A stretch of DNA of 64,000 bases from Arthrobacter globiformis (GCF_030815865.1 NZ_JAUSXI010000001.1:5022001-5086000), one strand, 5' to 3'; shown: positions 16,764-25,947, counted from the stretch's first letter. The notes: a model not told the origin generated them from the sequence alone. Numbers and translations are program-made.

Positions 16764-17945
16764 ATGCCAATTGACGTTAAAGCGGTGCGCAGCCAGACCC
16801 GCGGGGTCCTGAACGTCGCCCATTTCAATAACGCGGGAAGTTCCCTCATGTCCCGCCCTGTGGCGGACACGGTGACGGGCCATTTACGCCGTGAAGAGGA
16901 AATCGGCGGCTATGAAGCGGCCGAGGAGGCTGCTGATCGACTGGAAAATGTCTACTCCTCGGTGGCCCGGCTGATCGGAGCGCAGCCGAATGAGGTAGCC
17001 CTGGCAGAGAACGGCAGCCGGGCCTGGGCGGCGGCGGTGTACAGCTTTCCCTTTCTTCCCCGGATGCGGCTGCTGATCGGCCGCACCGAATACGGAGGCA
17101 ATGTCATCGCGCTGCGCCAGCTTGCGCAGCGCAACTACCTTCAGATTGTGGTTCTCGACGACGACCCCCACGGGCAGGTTGACGTGGAGCATCTGCAGGC
17201 CGAGCTGGAGCGTGGAAACGTCGCCATGGTCGCCCTGACTCATGTGCCGATGGCCAATGGCCTGGTCAATCCGGCGGCCGAGATCGGCAGGCGCTGCCGT
17301 GCCGCCGGGGTGCCGTTTGTGCTCGACGCATGCCAGTCGGTGGGCCAGATGCCCTTGGACGTGCAGGCATTGGGCTGCGACGTGCTGGCGGGCACGGGAC
17401 GCAAATTTCTGCGCGGGCCCCGGGGCACCGCGTTCCTCTACGTGCGCGCATCCGTCCTGGAACGGCTTGAACCGGCCATGCTGGACGGGCATTCCGCCGT
17501 TCCGGCCGGCACTGAAGGCTTTGAAGTCCGCGGCGATGCCCGGCGCTTCGAAAGCTGGGAGAGCAGTGCCGCGGGAAGGCTGGGTTTGGGCCGGGCAGTC
17601 GACTACGCCCTGGCCCTGGGGCTGGACGCTGTGCAGGATCGGGTGGCAGGGCTCGCGGAGCAGCTGCGGAGGGAGCTGGCGGCGGTTCCGGGAGTGGCTG
17701 TCCATGACCGCGGGATCACCCGCTGCGGCATCGTGACGTTTTCGGTTGCCGGACGCGAGCCCGGCAGCATAAGGTCCCGGCTGGCGGATCACCGGATCAA
17801 CGTCTCGGTGGCCCCCGGGCCCTTTACAGACGCCCACGCCGTCCTCTCCCAGACAGCGCAAGGTCCGGACATGGTGGTGCGCGCCTCCGTTCACTACTAC
17901 AACACCGAGGCCGAGATCCGGCGGCTGGTCGGTCTCCTTCGGTGA
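16764..17945 (+). CDS. egtE: Class V PLP enzyme, probable ergothioneine C-S lyase EgtE
   Basis: 393-residue class V aminotransferase-fold enzyme. The Schiff-base lysine is near K214 in GTGRKFLRGPRG; the N-terminal AHFNNAGSSLMSRPV and HVPMANGLVNPAAEIG are typical. In mycobacteria EgtE cleaves the C-S bond of the hercynyl-cysteine sulfoxide to give ergothioneine. Here the gene converges on egtD with 56 bases between them, completing egtABCDE. The start is ATG 16764; a GTG two codons earlier (16758) is possible. It lies 23 bases after metZ and may also read from the SAM-IV operon, which would tie ergothioneine to sulfur status. Another cysteine-desulfurase-like role is possible. Confidence 0.82.
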   Translation: MPIDVKAVRSQTRGVLNVAHFNNAGSSLMSRPVADTVTGHLRREEEIGGYEAAEEAADRLENVYSSVARLIGAQPNEVALAENGSRAWAAAVYSFPFLPRMRLLIGRTEYGGNVIALRQLAQRNYLQIVVLDDDPHGQVDVEHLQAELERGNVAMVALTHVPMANGLVNPAAEIGRRCRAAGVPFVLDACQSVGQMPLDVQALGCDVLAGTGRKFLRGPRGTAFLYVRASVLERLEPAMLDGHSAVPAGTEGFEVRGDARRFESWESSAAGRLGLGRAVDYALALGLDAVQDRVAGLAEQLRRELAAVPGVAVHDRGITRCGIVTFSVAGREPGSIRSRLADHRINVSVAPGPFTDAHAVLSQTAQGPDMVVRASVHYYNTEAEIRRLVGLLR

Positions 17946-18001
17946 ACGTCCTGCGATATGGCGGGTGTACGCCTGGCAGGCAGCCCATCTCGGCAGTCGA
18001 G

Positions 18002-18988
18002 CTAATTGGCTTCCGCCAGGGTCATCGCGAAGCGCTTCTGCCCATCGGTCCACTGCCCTGCCACGGAGAACCCGGCCGCTTCCAGCTCGCTGGCCACGCC
18101 TTCGAGGCGGAACTTGGCGGAAATTTCGGTGCGCAGTTCCTCGCCTTCGTGGAACCGGACATCCATGCCCACGCCCGGCAGACGCACCAGCATCGGTCTG
18201 GTGGCGCGGAGCCGCATTTCGATCCACTCTTCCTGGGGCATCCACACCGCCACATGTTCGAAGGCCATCACGTCAAAGTCGGCGCCCAGCTGCGTATTGA
18301 GAACCCGGAGCACGTTCCGGTTGAAGTCGGCAGTGACCCCCTCGGCGTCGTCGTATGCGGGAACAAGGACGCTTGGCGACTTCACCAGATCCGTGCCAAG
18401 AAGCAGCGAGCCACCGTCGCTGCCGAGCAGCTCACGGACGGCGGAGAGGAAACGGGCCCTGGCCGCCGGCTCGAAATTGCCGATCGTGCCGCCTAGGAAC
18501 GCCACCATCCGGCGTCCCGCCCGCGGTAGCACATGCAGCTGGGTTTCGAAATCTGCAGCCACAGCCTCCAGCTCAAGGCCGGGAAAGTCTGGCGCCAGTT
18601 CGTTACGCGCGTCCAGCAGTGCGCTGTCGCTGACGTCCACGGCAACGTAACGGCGAAGGGATCCCGCCTCGCCCAATGCATTCAGCAGCAGCGGGGTCTT
18701 CCTGGAGGATCCGGACCCTAGCTCAATAAGCGTCTGAGCCGGGCAGGCGGCAGCCATCTCTCCGGCAAAAAGTTCAAGCACCTCACGTTCAGCCCGGGTC
18801 GGGTAGTACTCCGGCAGGCCCGTGATGCGCTCAAAAAGTTCGCTGCCCAGCTTGTCGTAGAACCACTTGGGCGGCAGTGTTTTGGGCGACCCGCCGAGCC
18901 CCGCAAGCACGTCCCTGTGCAGGCTTCGCTCCAAGTGGTCCGGGGGCAAATGATGAATGATGTCGGAGCGATCTGCAGAGAGGCTCAA
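18002..18988 (-). CDS. egtD: L-histidine N-alpha-methyltransferase EgtD
   Basis: 328-residue SAM-dependent enzyme that trimethylates the alpha-amino group of histidine to hercynine, the first committed intermediate of ergothioneine. Marks of the Methyltransf_33/EgtD family are LPPKWFYDKLGSELFERIT, LPEYYPTRAE, the SAM loop ELGSGSSRKT, and FLGGTIGNF. Length matches characterised EgtD. The TTG start overlaps the egtC stop (18985-18988), so it is the last gene of a coupled egtABCD operon. Confidence 0.97.
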   Translation of the reverse strand: MSLSADRSDIIHHLPPDHLERSLHRDVLAGLGGSPKTLPPKWFYDKLGSELFERITGLPEYYPTRAEREVLELFAGEMAAACPAQTLIELGSGSSRKTPLLLNALGEAGSLRRYVAVDVSDSALLDARNELAPDFPGLELEAVAADFETQLHVLPRAGRRMVAFLGGTIGNFEPAARARFLSAVRELLGSDGGSLLLGTDLVKSPSVLVPAYDDAEGVTADFNRNVLRVLNTQLGADFDVMAFEHVAVWMPQEEWIEMRLRATRPMLVRLPGVGMDVRFHEGEELRTEISAKFRLEGVASELEAAGFSVAGQWTDGQKRFAMTLAEAN

Positions 18989-19749
18989 GGGGCTACCTGT
19001 TCCTTCGTGAGGTTGGACATCGGACGTACGGCGACGCGGCTGGCGGTGGCGGTCAGAAGGCAGTTATCCGGTACTTCCTGCCAGCCGGGATCGTCGTCGA
19101 TTGGTTCACTTGCCACCACCACACTTCCGGGGCCGGACCGCCAGAAGAGGGTGTCCCCGGCGGCCGTGGCCGCAATGGCCGTCCCGTCGGTGAGCAGAAA
19201 GTTCAACCGGCCAGGGGTCACGGCGGAGACATCCTGGACCACCCGCACCAGAGCATCGCCGGCAGAGTCCCCGGCGGCGAGCCGTTCCAGGACGAGGGCC
19301 CAGAGCAGCGCAGAGTCGGCCTGGGCTTCAAGTGCCAGCAGACGTGACGCCGGAAGTGAGGCAGCCAGCGCCTCCACTGCATGCGGCCAGCCCTCCACAC
19401 GTCCGTTGTGGCTAAAGAGCCATGGCCCGTGCGCATAGGGTGCGGCAGCTGACTCCTCTGGCGACATCCCCGGGGTCGCTGACCGTACGGCCGCCAGCAC
19501 GGCCCCGCTGGAGGTAACCCGGGCGACGTCGGCGAAGGTCCTGTCGGCCCACATCGGCATGGAACGGCGGTAGCGTGCAGGTACCGGATCCCCGGGCGCG
19601 TACCACCCGACGCCGAAACCATCGGCGTTGACAGTCCCGTACCGCTGGCGCCGTGGCGCCCAGGACTGTGTCAGGAGTCCGTTGCCGGGGGTGAGCAGCA
19701 GCTCCGCCAGCGGCATCGCCAGTCCGAGGTAAGCCAGGTGACGGCACAT
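18985..19749 (-). CDS. egtC: Gamma-glutamyl hercynylcysteine sulfoxide hydrolase EgtC
   Basis: 254-residue class II (Ntn) amidohydrolase. The chain begins MCRHLAYLG, so Cys2 is the nucleophile after removal of Met. FSHNGRVEGW and DSALLWALVLERL are typical of the glutamine-amidotransferase type 2 fold. EgtC removes the glutamyl group from the EgtB product. It lies three bases after egtB and overlaps egtD, within the egt operon. Confidence 0.96.
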   Translation of the reverse strand: MCRHLAYLGLAMPLAELLLTPGNGLLTQSWAPRRQRYGTVNADGFGVGWYAPGDPVPARYRRSMPMWADRTFADVARVTSSGAVLAAVRSATPGMSPEESAAAPYAHGPWLFSHNGRVEGWPHAVEALAASLPASRLLALEAQADSALLWALVLERLAAGDSAGDALVRVVQDVSAVTPGRLNFLLTDGTAIAATAAGDTLFWRSGPGSVVVASEPIDDDPGWQEVPDNCLLTATASRVAVRPMSNLTKEQVAP

Positions 19750-19752
19750 GGG

Positions 19753-21102
19753 CTAGCGCTCCTCCGCCAGGGTTGCATCGCGCGCCGTGCGGAAACCGGC
19801 AAAGATCTGGCGCCGGATCGGGTAGTCCCAATTCCGGAACGTCCCCCGGCAGGCGGCAGGATCCACCGCCCAGGAGCCGCCCCGGAGAACCTTGTAGTCG
19901 GAGCCGAAAAACACTTCGCTGTATTCCGGATAGGGGAACGCGGTGAAGCCCGGATGCGGCCGGAAGTCGCTGGCGACCCATTCCCAGACATCGCCGATGA
20001 GCTGGCGCACCCCCAGCGGCGAGGCACCTGCCGGAAAGGAGCCGGCCGGAGCCGGGCGGAGGGCCGCTCCGCCAAGGTTCGCGTGATGCGGTGCAGGGTC
20101 TTCATCACCCCACGGGTAGCGCCGGGAGCGGCCGGACGCGGGATCATGGCGCGCCGCCTTTTCCCATTCAGCTTCGGTTGGAAGCCGGCGCCCGGCCCAG
20201 CGGGCATAGGCGTCCGCTTCGAACCAGCACACATGCTGCACCGGCTCATCGTCGGGTACGGGTTCAACGACGCCAAACCGCGTCCTGGCCCACCCGCCGC
20301 CATCGCGTTCCCAGTACTTGGGAGCCACCAGTCCGGCTTCCCTGCAATGGTCCCAGCCTTTCCCGGTCCACCAGCGGGGGTCCCGGTAGCCGCCGTCGTC
20401 GATGAAACACCGGTAGGCGCCGTTGGTCACCGGAACCGTGTCAATCCAGAAGCCGGGGACGTCCACGGTATGGGCCGGGCGTTCGTTGTCCAGCGCCCAC
20501 GGCTCCACCGAGGTCCCCATGGTGAACGGGCCAGCAGGAACCAGCACTTCCTTCGGCAGCGCATTCAGGTCCCTGGGCAGGACGCTGGCCGCCAACGGTT
20601 TTCCGTGCAGGACCGGCGTTCCGATCCTCAGCTGGTGCGTGGCCAGCATCGTTTCGTCGTGCTGCTGCTCGTGCTGGATGATCATTCCGAAGGCAAAGCC
20701 GCGCTCCACCAGCGGTGAGCCTTCCAAAGGGGTACGTTCCAGGATATCGAGCGCCTTGTCGCGCACCTCGGCGATGTACTTTCGGGACTCCTCCGGCGAG
20801 AGCAAGGGCAGCGAAGTCCGGCGGCTGCGCGGATGCTGGAAGGCGTCGTACATCTGGTCGATGTCGCACCGCAACGGCTCCATTTTGCCCACGTCGCGGA
20901 CCAGCCAGAGTTCCTCCTGGCTGCCAACATGAGCCAGGTCCCAGACCAGTGGTGACATCAGTGGCGAGTGCTGCTTCAGCAGATCTTCCTCGTCGCATTC
21001 GGTCAGCGCATGCGTGCGCTTCCTGGCCCTTTCCAGACCGTTGGCGATGAAGGTCCTGAGTGCTTCGGAGTCGGCCGGGGTCCCGGGAAGGTCAGTACGC
21101 AT
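19753..21102 (-). CDS. egtB: Hercynine oxygenase (sulfoxide synthase) EgtB
   Basis: 449-residue non-haem iron enzyme that joins gamma-glutamylcysteine to hercynine with O2, forming the C-S bond and sulfoxide. The N-terminal DinB-like bundle carries the three iron histidines: H58 (DLAHVGSQEE) and H144/H148 (HEQQHDE). The C-terminal half is the formylglycine-enzyme (FGE-sulfatase) fold: PFTMGT, GFWIDTVPVTN, RRLPTEAEWEKAAR, GDVWEW, LRGGSWA. The ATG at 21102 overlaps the egtA stop by 11 bases and has GAGG nine bases upstream; an in-frame ATG at 21111 is the alternative. Confidence 0.96.
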   Translation of the reverse strand: MRTDLPGTPADSEALRTFIANGLERARKRTHALTECDEEDLLKQHSPLMSPLVWDLAHVGSQEELWLVRDVGKMEPLRCDIDQMYDAFQHPRSRRTSLPLLSPEESRKYIAEVRDKALDILERTPLEGSPLVERGFAFGMIIQHEQQHDETMLATHQLRIGTPVLHGKPLAASVLPRDLNALPKEVLVPAGPFTMGTSVEPWALDNERPAHTVDVPGFWIDTVPVTNGAYRCFIDDGGYRDPRWWTGKGWDHCREAGLVAPKYWERDGGGWARTRFGVVEPVPDDEPVQHVCWFEADAYARWAGRRLPTEAEWEKAARHDPASGRSRRYPWGDEDPAPHHANLGGAALRPAPAGSFPAGASPLGVRQLIGDVWEWVASDFRPHPGFTAFPYPEYSEVFFGSDYKVLRGGSWAVDPAACRGTFRNWDYPIRRQIFAGFRTARDATLAEER

Positions 21103-22399
21103 GATCGGCATCCTCTTCGTGCTCCGGCCGGGCAAACCAACTGCCGGTTCTCTGCCAAAGGTCCAGCCGTTCGTCCGCCGGGCACCGGCCCCGCGCCGCA
21201 TAGCGCTCCACAAAGTCTTCGGTCCGGGCCCGCGTGGCTGCGTCCGCTCCCAACCGCGGCAGAGCCGTCAGCGCGGCTTCAGCGCAGCCCAGTGCGGCCG
21301 CGGCAAGCACCGGGTTCGTCAGCCCGTCACGCGCAGCGGTCCTGATCGGGTCGGGCACGGACGCGGCCGGGGCGCAGGCGTCTGCGGCCAGATCGGCGGC
21401 CAGTTCATCATCCATGAGCGCAGTGACCATCGCCGTGACCGGCTCCCAGTCATGCCCCGCCTGCGCATCGATCACCCTGATTTCCATGAATCCGCGCGGC
21501 CTGACAGGCGGGAAAAGAGTGGTCAGGTGGTAATTCAGGTCGCTCAGGGTCGCAGGCCTGGGGCCCATCCCGCGCAGCCAGTCCCGCATGGTCAGCCCCT
21601 GCGGCGAGTCCCAGCAGGCTTCCGCTGAAGGGATGCACAGGACCAGTGCGTCGAGCGCGTACCGAGCCCAGGCCAGGCGGGGATCCTCAGAACGAGCATC
21701 CTTCGAACGCGGGACGGCGGCGGTCCGGGTGGGGTCAATGGTCAGCCAGGTGCGCTGCCGGCTGCTGAGCCATCCGCTGGGCAGGCCGTGAACGAAAGGC
21801 GAATTAGCGAACATGGCGACGAGGACCGGCAGAAGATTGTGCAATCGCGCCCAGCGCTCCACTGCGCCGTTGGTTGCAGGACCGTCGAATCCGGCTTCCA
21901 GGGAGATCTGGAGTGATGCCGTGGAACACATCATTGTTCGTCCAGCGGGGCCGCAGCCGGCGAAGTGCCTCTCCATGGACGCATACCGCGGATGTTCCAG
22001 GGACCGTACAGCCGGCCGGTCCGGGTCCAGGGCCACCTGGCCGAAGCAGAGGCCTGCGTCCTCAAGCCGGGTCTCCACAGCCGCAAGGTCTGCCCTGGTT
22101 GCCTCCACGAGAGCGGGAAGACCGGGCGCGCACGCGGAGCTCACCTCCAGTTGGCCGCCCGGCTCAAAGGTGATCACGCCGTCGCCGGGCAACTGCCCCG
22201 CGGATGCCGCCATCGCCCCTCTGACCCGTGCAACCGTAACCGGGATCTGTGGATTTAGGACGTCGTAGACCAGTCGCTCCACCTCCACCCCGGCGGCACC
22301 CGGCGGCCCCGTCTTAAAGCACACGGAGGCCACGTACATCTCGGCCTCGGACTCGGAAAGCGGGCGGAGGTCACGCCCGGCCTGCGCTGCGGAGTTCAC
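21092..22399 (-). CDS. egtA: Glutamate-cysteine ligase EgtA
   Basis: About 435 residues, GCS2-type ATP-dependent ligase that makes gamma-glutamylcysteine for EgtB. Visible features are ITFEPGGQLEVSS (a conserved glutamate-binding strand), GRTMMCSTASLQISLEAG, and LPVLVAMFANSPF. I place the start at GTG 22399, which has GGAAGGGA seven bases upstream; a longer reading from 22468 would add a Cys/Arg-rich stretch unlike the family. It is the first gene of egtABCD. The region to 22538 should hold its promoter, back to back with the iron-regulated gene at 22570. Confidence 0.93.
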   Translation of the reverse strand: MNSAAQAGRDLRPLSESEAEMYVASVCFKTGPPGAAGVEVERLVYDVLNPQIPVTVARVRGAMAASAGQLPGDGVITFEPGGQLEVSSACAPGLPALVEATRADLAAVETRLEDAGLCFGQVALDPDRPAVRSLEHPRYASMERHFAGCGPAGRTMMCSTASLQISLEAGFDGPATNGAVERWARLHNLLPVLVAMFANSPFVHGLPSGWLSSRQRTWLTIDPTRTAAVPRSKDARSEDPRLAWARYALDALVLCIPSAEACWDSPQGLTMRDWLRGMGPRPATLSDLNYHLTTLFPPVRPRGFMEIRVIDAQAGHDWEPVTAMVTALMDDELAADLAADACAPAASVPDPIRTAARDGLTNPVLAAAALGCAEAALTALPRLGADAATRARTEDFVERYAARGRCPADERLDLWQRTGSWFARPEHEEDADHAY

Positions 22400-22538
22400 G
22401 CGACACTCCCTTCCGACGGCGGTTGTCTTCAGGCGGCAAGCTAAACAGCACCTTTTCGGCCTTGTCAACGGCCCGGCCCGTAGCGATCAGTTCTATGACG
22501 CCGGAATCCGAAATGTCATGTGCGGCGAAAAACTTTAC

Positions 22539-22557
22539 TTAGGTAAGCCTTAACTAA
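22539..22557. promoter_or_regulatory. Iron box (DtxR/IdeR-type operator)
   Basis: TTAGGTAAGCCTTAACTAA matches the DtxR/IdeR consensus TTAGGTTAGGCTAACCTAA at 15 of 19 positions. It touches a TAATAT -10-like box (22555-22560) nine bases before the GTG at 22570, a position where iron-loaded regulator would repress. The divergent egtA start lies 140 bases away and is less likely to be its target. Confidence 0.75.
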
Positions 22558-22569
22558 TATCCTCTTCGG

Positions 22570-25128
22570 GTGACCACGCAGCTTGATTTCGCGCGGGTGC
22601 CCTTCGCCGCCGATCTGGCGGGTCACGGGGACAGGCCCGCCATTCTCACCGACAATTTCACTCTCACCTACCGGGACTTGGCACGCAGGGTTGATGCCCT
22701 CGCCCTCCGGTTGGGCAGCCAGCGGCGCCTTGTGGCACTGGCTGCGGCGAACGACGTCGACTCTCTGGTCGCGTATCTCGCTGCCCTGGTCGGCGGCCAC
22801 CCGCTGATCCTGCTGCCGGAGGACAAGCCGGCGGCGCTCGAGTCCCTGGTGGCCGCTTACGACCCCGACGTCGTGCTGCGCTCTGCCAACGGAGAGACGG
22901 TGTTTGAGGAGCGCAGGCCCGGAACCAAGCACGAACTCCATCCGGACCTCGCGCTGCTGCTCAGCACGTCCGGTTCCACGGGTTCGCCCAAGCTGGTGCG
23001 CCTGTCCTCCGCCAATCTGCAGGCCAACGCGGAGTCGATTGCCGAGTACCTGGACATCGGCCCTGCTGACCGTGCCGCAACCACCCTGCCGATGTCCTAC
23101 TGCTACGGGCTGTCCGTGATCAACAGCCACCTGCTGCGGGGCGCCAGCCTGGTGCTCACCGACCTGTCCGTCGTTGACCCGTGCTTCTGGGACCTTTTCC
23201 GTGCCGGCGGGGCGACGTCGTTCGCGGCGGTGCCGTACACCTTCGAACTGCTGGAACGGGTGGGCTTTGCCGGCATGGACCTCCCCGGCCTGCGCTATGT
23301 CACGCAGGCGGGTGGCCGGCTCGCCCCCGAACGTGTGCAGAGCTACGCCGAGCTCGGCCGCCGGAAGGGCTGGGAGCTGTTCGTGATGTACGGCCAGACA
23401 GAAGCCACAGCCCGGATGGCCTACCTTCCGCCCGCGCTGGCCGCCGAACACCCCGGCGCCATTGGCATCCCGGTGCCGGGCGGCGCCTTCCGCATCGAGC
23501 CGGTGCCGGGCCTCGAGCACGGCGAACTCGTCTACACCGGGCCCAACGTCATGCTCGGCTACGCGGAGACACCGGAAGATCTCGGCGCCGGCCGCACAGT
23601 CCACGAACTCCGCACCGGCGATCTGGCCAGGAAACACCCGGCCGGCGTCTATGAAGTCGTGGGGCGGCGCAGCCGGTTCGTCAAGATCGTTGGCCTCCGG
23701 GTTGACCTCGGCCAGGTGGAGCGCATCCTGGCCGACCTCGGCGTTGAAGCGGCGAGCGCAGGCACCGACCAGGGACTCGTGGTCGCCGTCGAGGGCAGCC
23801 ACGACACCCAGCTGCTGGCCAAGGTCCTCGCCCAGGGCATCGGACTGCCCCGTGCGGCCCTGGAGCTGCACGCCGTCGAGCATCTCCCCCGCCTGGCCAC
23901 CGGGAAAGTGGACTATCCGGCGGTCCTTGCGCTCTCAACCCCGGCGCCCGCAGAATCCGCGCCGTCAGGAGCCGGGCCGGACCGGCCGGGACCGGAAACC
24001 GTTCGGCGGATCTTCCGCGACACCCTGGAGCGCACCGACATCGGCGACGGCGACACGTTCGTCTCGCTCGGCGGCGACTCGCTGTCCTATGTGGCCACGT
24101 CCGTCCGCCTGGAGCAGTTGCTGGGCCATCTCCCGTCGGATTGGCACGTGCGGCCGATCTGCGACCTGGAGCAGCACCCGGGGACAAAGCCTGCCGGAAA
24201 GATGCGGCGGTTCTTTGCTCCGATCGAGACCAGCATCGTGCTGAGGGTCGTGGCCATTGTGCTCATCGTCAGCACCCACGTGGGGCTGATGAAATGGCCG
24301 GGGATGGCCCACGTGCTTATGGCGGTGGCCGGCTACAACTTCGCCCGGTTCCAGCTCAGCGGGGAACGGCTTCCCCGGCTCAGGCGCCAGCTCACCAGCG
24401 TCGCCAGGGTGGCGCTGCCCAGCATGGCGTTCATCGGAGTGGCCTACCTGATCACCGACCGGTATACGCCGGCCAATGTCCTGCTCCTGAACTCCGTGGT
24501 CGGCCCTGAAGCTGTGACCACGCAGTGGCACTTCTGGTTCATCGAGGTGCTGGTCTACATCCTTCTGGGCCTGACGGCCCTATTGGCCATACCCTGGGCG
24601 GACCGCACCGAGCGGCGGTTCCCGCTGCTCTTTCCGCTTGCCCTTACCGGCCTCGCGCTGCTCTCGCGCTACGACATTGTGGATCCCGGCATTCCCCACC
24701 CGTCGCCGACCCTGTGGCTGTTCGTCCTGGGCTGGGCCATTGCCCGGACCCGGACGGTGATACAGCGGTGTGCGGTGTCAGTCCTCGCGATCCTCACGGT
24801 CCCCGGGTGCTTCTTCGGGGATTCGAATCGTGAGCTGACGCTTGTTGCCGGAATCCTGCTGCTCACCTGGCTGCCCACCCTCCCCGTGCCCAGAGGGCTG
24901 CAGCGCCTGACGGTGCTTCTGGCCAGCGCTTCCCTCTACGCGTACCTGGTGCACTGGCTGGTCTATCCGCTACTGGCCGCAACCAGCCCGGCCCTTGCTG
25001 TGGCGGCGTCCCTGGCGGCCGGGATTGCTTACTGGGCGCTGTGCACACGCGTCATGGGGCTGTTGAGCCGGAGCAGCTTGGGCACGCTCCGCCGCCGGCT
25101 CAACATGCCCAAGACCCACAACGCCTGA
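22570..25128 (+). CDS. Adenylation domain - carrier protein - membrane acyltransferase fusion, iron-regulated
   Basis: 852-residue three-part protein. Residues 1-460 are an AMP-forming adenylation domain (STSGSTGSPKLVRLS, MYGQTEATARMAY, ELRTGDLARK, RFVKIVGLRVDLGQVE, and ATGKVDY with the late lysine). Residues 475-540 are a carrier protein; S504 in LGGDSLS is the phosphopantetheine site. Residues 545-852 are an acyltransferase-3-like membrane domain with about nine or ten helices. It probably activates an acyl or amino-acyl acid, loads it on its own carrier, and passes it to a membrane or exported acceptor, comparable in logic to DltA-DltC-DltB. An iron box overlaps its promoter, so it may build or modify a siderophore or an iron-stress envelope component. 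The substrate is unknown. Start GTG, no ribosome site. Confidence 0.85.
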   Translation: MTTQLDFARVPFAADLAGHGDRPAILTDNFTLTYRDLARRVDALALRLGSQRRLVALAAANDVDSLVAYLAALVGGHPLILLPEDKPAALESLVAAYDPDVVLRSANGETVFEERRPGTKHELHPDLALLLSTSGSTGSPKLVRLSSANLQANAESIAEYLDIGPADRAATTLPMSYCYGLSVINSHLLRGASLVLTDLSVVDPCFWDLFRAGGATSFAAVPYTFELLERVGFAGMDLPGLRYVTQAGGRLAPERVQSYAELGRRKGWELFVMYGQTEATARMAYLPPALAAEHPGAIGIPVPGGAFRIEPVPGLEHGELVYTGPNVMLGYAETPEDLGAGRTVHELRTGDLARKHPAGVYEVVGRRSRFVKIVGLRVDLGQVERILADLGVEAASAGTDQGLVVAVEGSHDTQLLAKVLAQGIGLPRAALELHAVEHLPRLATGKVDYPAVLALSTPAPAESAPSGAGPDRPGPETVRRIFRDTLERTDIGDGDTFVSLGGDSLSYVATSVRLEQLLGHLPSDWHVRPICDLEQHPGTKPAGKMRRFFAPIETSIVLRVVAIVLIVSTHVGLMKWPGMAHVLMAVAGYNFARFQLSGERLPRLRRQLTSVARVALPSMAFIGVAYLITDRYTPANVLLLNSVVGPEAVTTQWHFWFIEVLVYILLGLTALLAIPWADRTERRFPLLFPLALTGLALLSRYDIVDPGIPHPSPTLWLFVLGWAIARTRTVIQRCAVSVLAILTVPGCFFGDSNRELTLVAGILLLTWLPTLPVPRGLQRLTVLLASASLYAYLVHWLVYPLLAATSPALAVAASLAAGIAYWALCTRVMGLLSRSSLGTLRRRLNMPKTHNA

Positions 25129-25159
25129 ATCTGACCGCCTAAGCTCAAACCGCCTGGGC

Positions 25160-25813
25160 TCACACGGCCTGAAGCTCGCGCGAGGCCACGGCGGAGACAA
25201 GCATGGAGCCAGCGGCCATGACGGGGTCGATGACCGGAAGTCCCAGTCTGCGCCGGAGGACGTCCGCCATGCCGATGCTCGTCAGGCCCGTACTGGCCTC
25301 CAGGATCACGTCCGCTCCGGCGTCCACCAGCATGTGGGCGGCTGCGAGCGCGTCGAAGATGCCGGTGGGAAGCAGGAAGCCGTCGGGCGTCTCCACGCTT
25401 TCGGGCCCGTCGATCAGGAGCATGCGGTCACCCAGGGCGTCTGAAATGGGACCGGGCACCGAGTGTTTGAGGCCAAGCACTCCCACCCGGCCACCGAACG
25501 AGAGGGCTGCCGCGGCCGCTGCGGAGCCAGCACCGATCACCGGGATATCCAGCAGGGCCCGCACCTCCGGCAATCCGGGGTCGGCAGCGCAGCTGATGAC
25601 CAGCGCGTCGACGTCCGGCGCCATGTCCCGCGCGAGTTCCACCACCTTGGGCACCGCACGCTGCAACGACTCGGCGTCATAAACCCCGGAGGGCTGGTCC
25701 GGAACGCACCGCGTTGTCACGTCGAAGCCGAAGGTCTCCCGGAGCAGCTTTCCGTGCGAGTTAAGCAGGCGCCGGTCGGTGGTGGTCAAAGCCCTGATGA
25801 TTCCTACGCGCAT
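25160..25813 (-). CDS. Aspartate/glutamate/hydantoin racemase family protein
   Basis: 217-residue Asp/Glu racemase fold, closest in layout to hydantoin racemases (MRVGIIRALTTTD, VISCAADPGL, GVLGL). The first catalytic cysteine is present in SCAADPGL, but the second (usually GCAGM) is replaced by LEASTGL, so two-base racemisation is unlikely as written. It could be a one-cysteine relative, such as a decarboxylase- or isomerase-like member of the superfamily. GGAAGGAACGG precedes the ATG. It converges on the acyltransferase-fusion gene and has no close operon partner. Function not assignable further. Confidence 0.75.
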   Translation of the reverse strand: MRVGIIRALTTTDRRLLNSHGKLLRETFGFDVTTRCVPDQPSGVYDAESLQRAVPKVVELARDMAPDVDALVISCAADPGLPEVRALLDIPVIGAGSAAAAAALSFGGRVGVLGLKHSVPGPISDALGDRMLLIDGPESVETPDGFLLPTGIFDALAAAHMLVDAGADVILEASTGLTSIGMADVLRRRLGLPVIDPVMAAGSMLVSAVASRELQAV

Positions 25814-25922
25814 GGTCCGTTCCTTCCCCTGGCGGGTCTTGTGCTTCCACCCTAGCCACCCGACATTTCAGGCGGTTTACCGGAAAATGACCACCGGAAA
25901 CATCCCCGCCCCACCAGCGCGA

Positions 25923-25947
25923 GGGGCTTAACTGTCCGTTCGCGCTT
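25923..25947. repeat. Dispersed intergenic repeat, copy 1
   Basis: GGGGCTTAACTGTCCGTTCGCGCTT differs at two positions from the copy at 27298-27322. It lies between a racemase-family gene and the GCS2 gene. Confidence 0.6.

Noticed and set aside
22400..22468. Longer N-terminus for EgtA
   Set aside because: Cys/Arg-rich residues unlike the family; GTG 22399 has a strong ribosome site.
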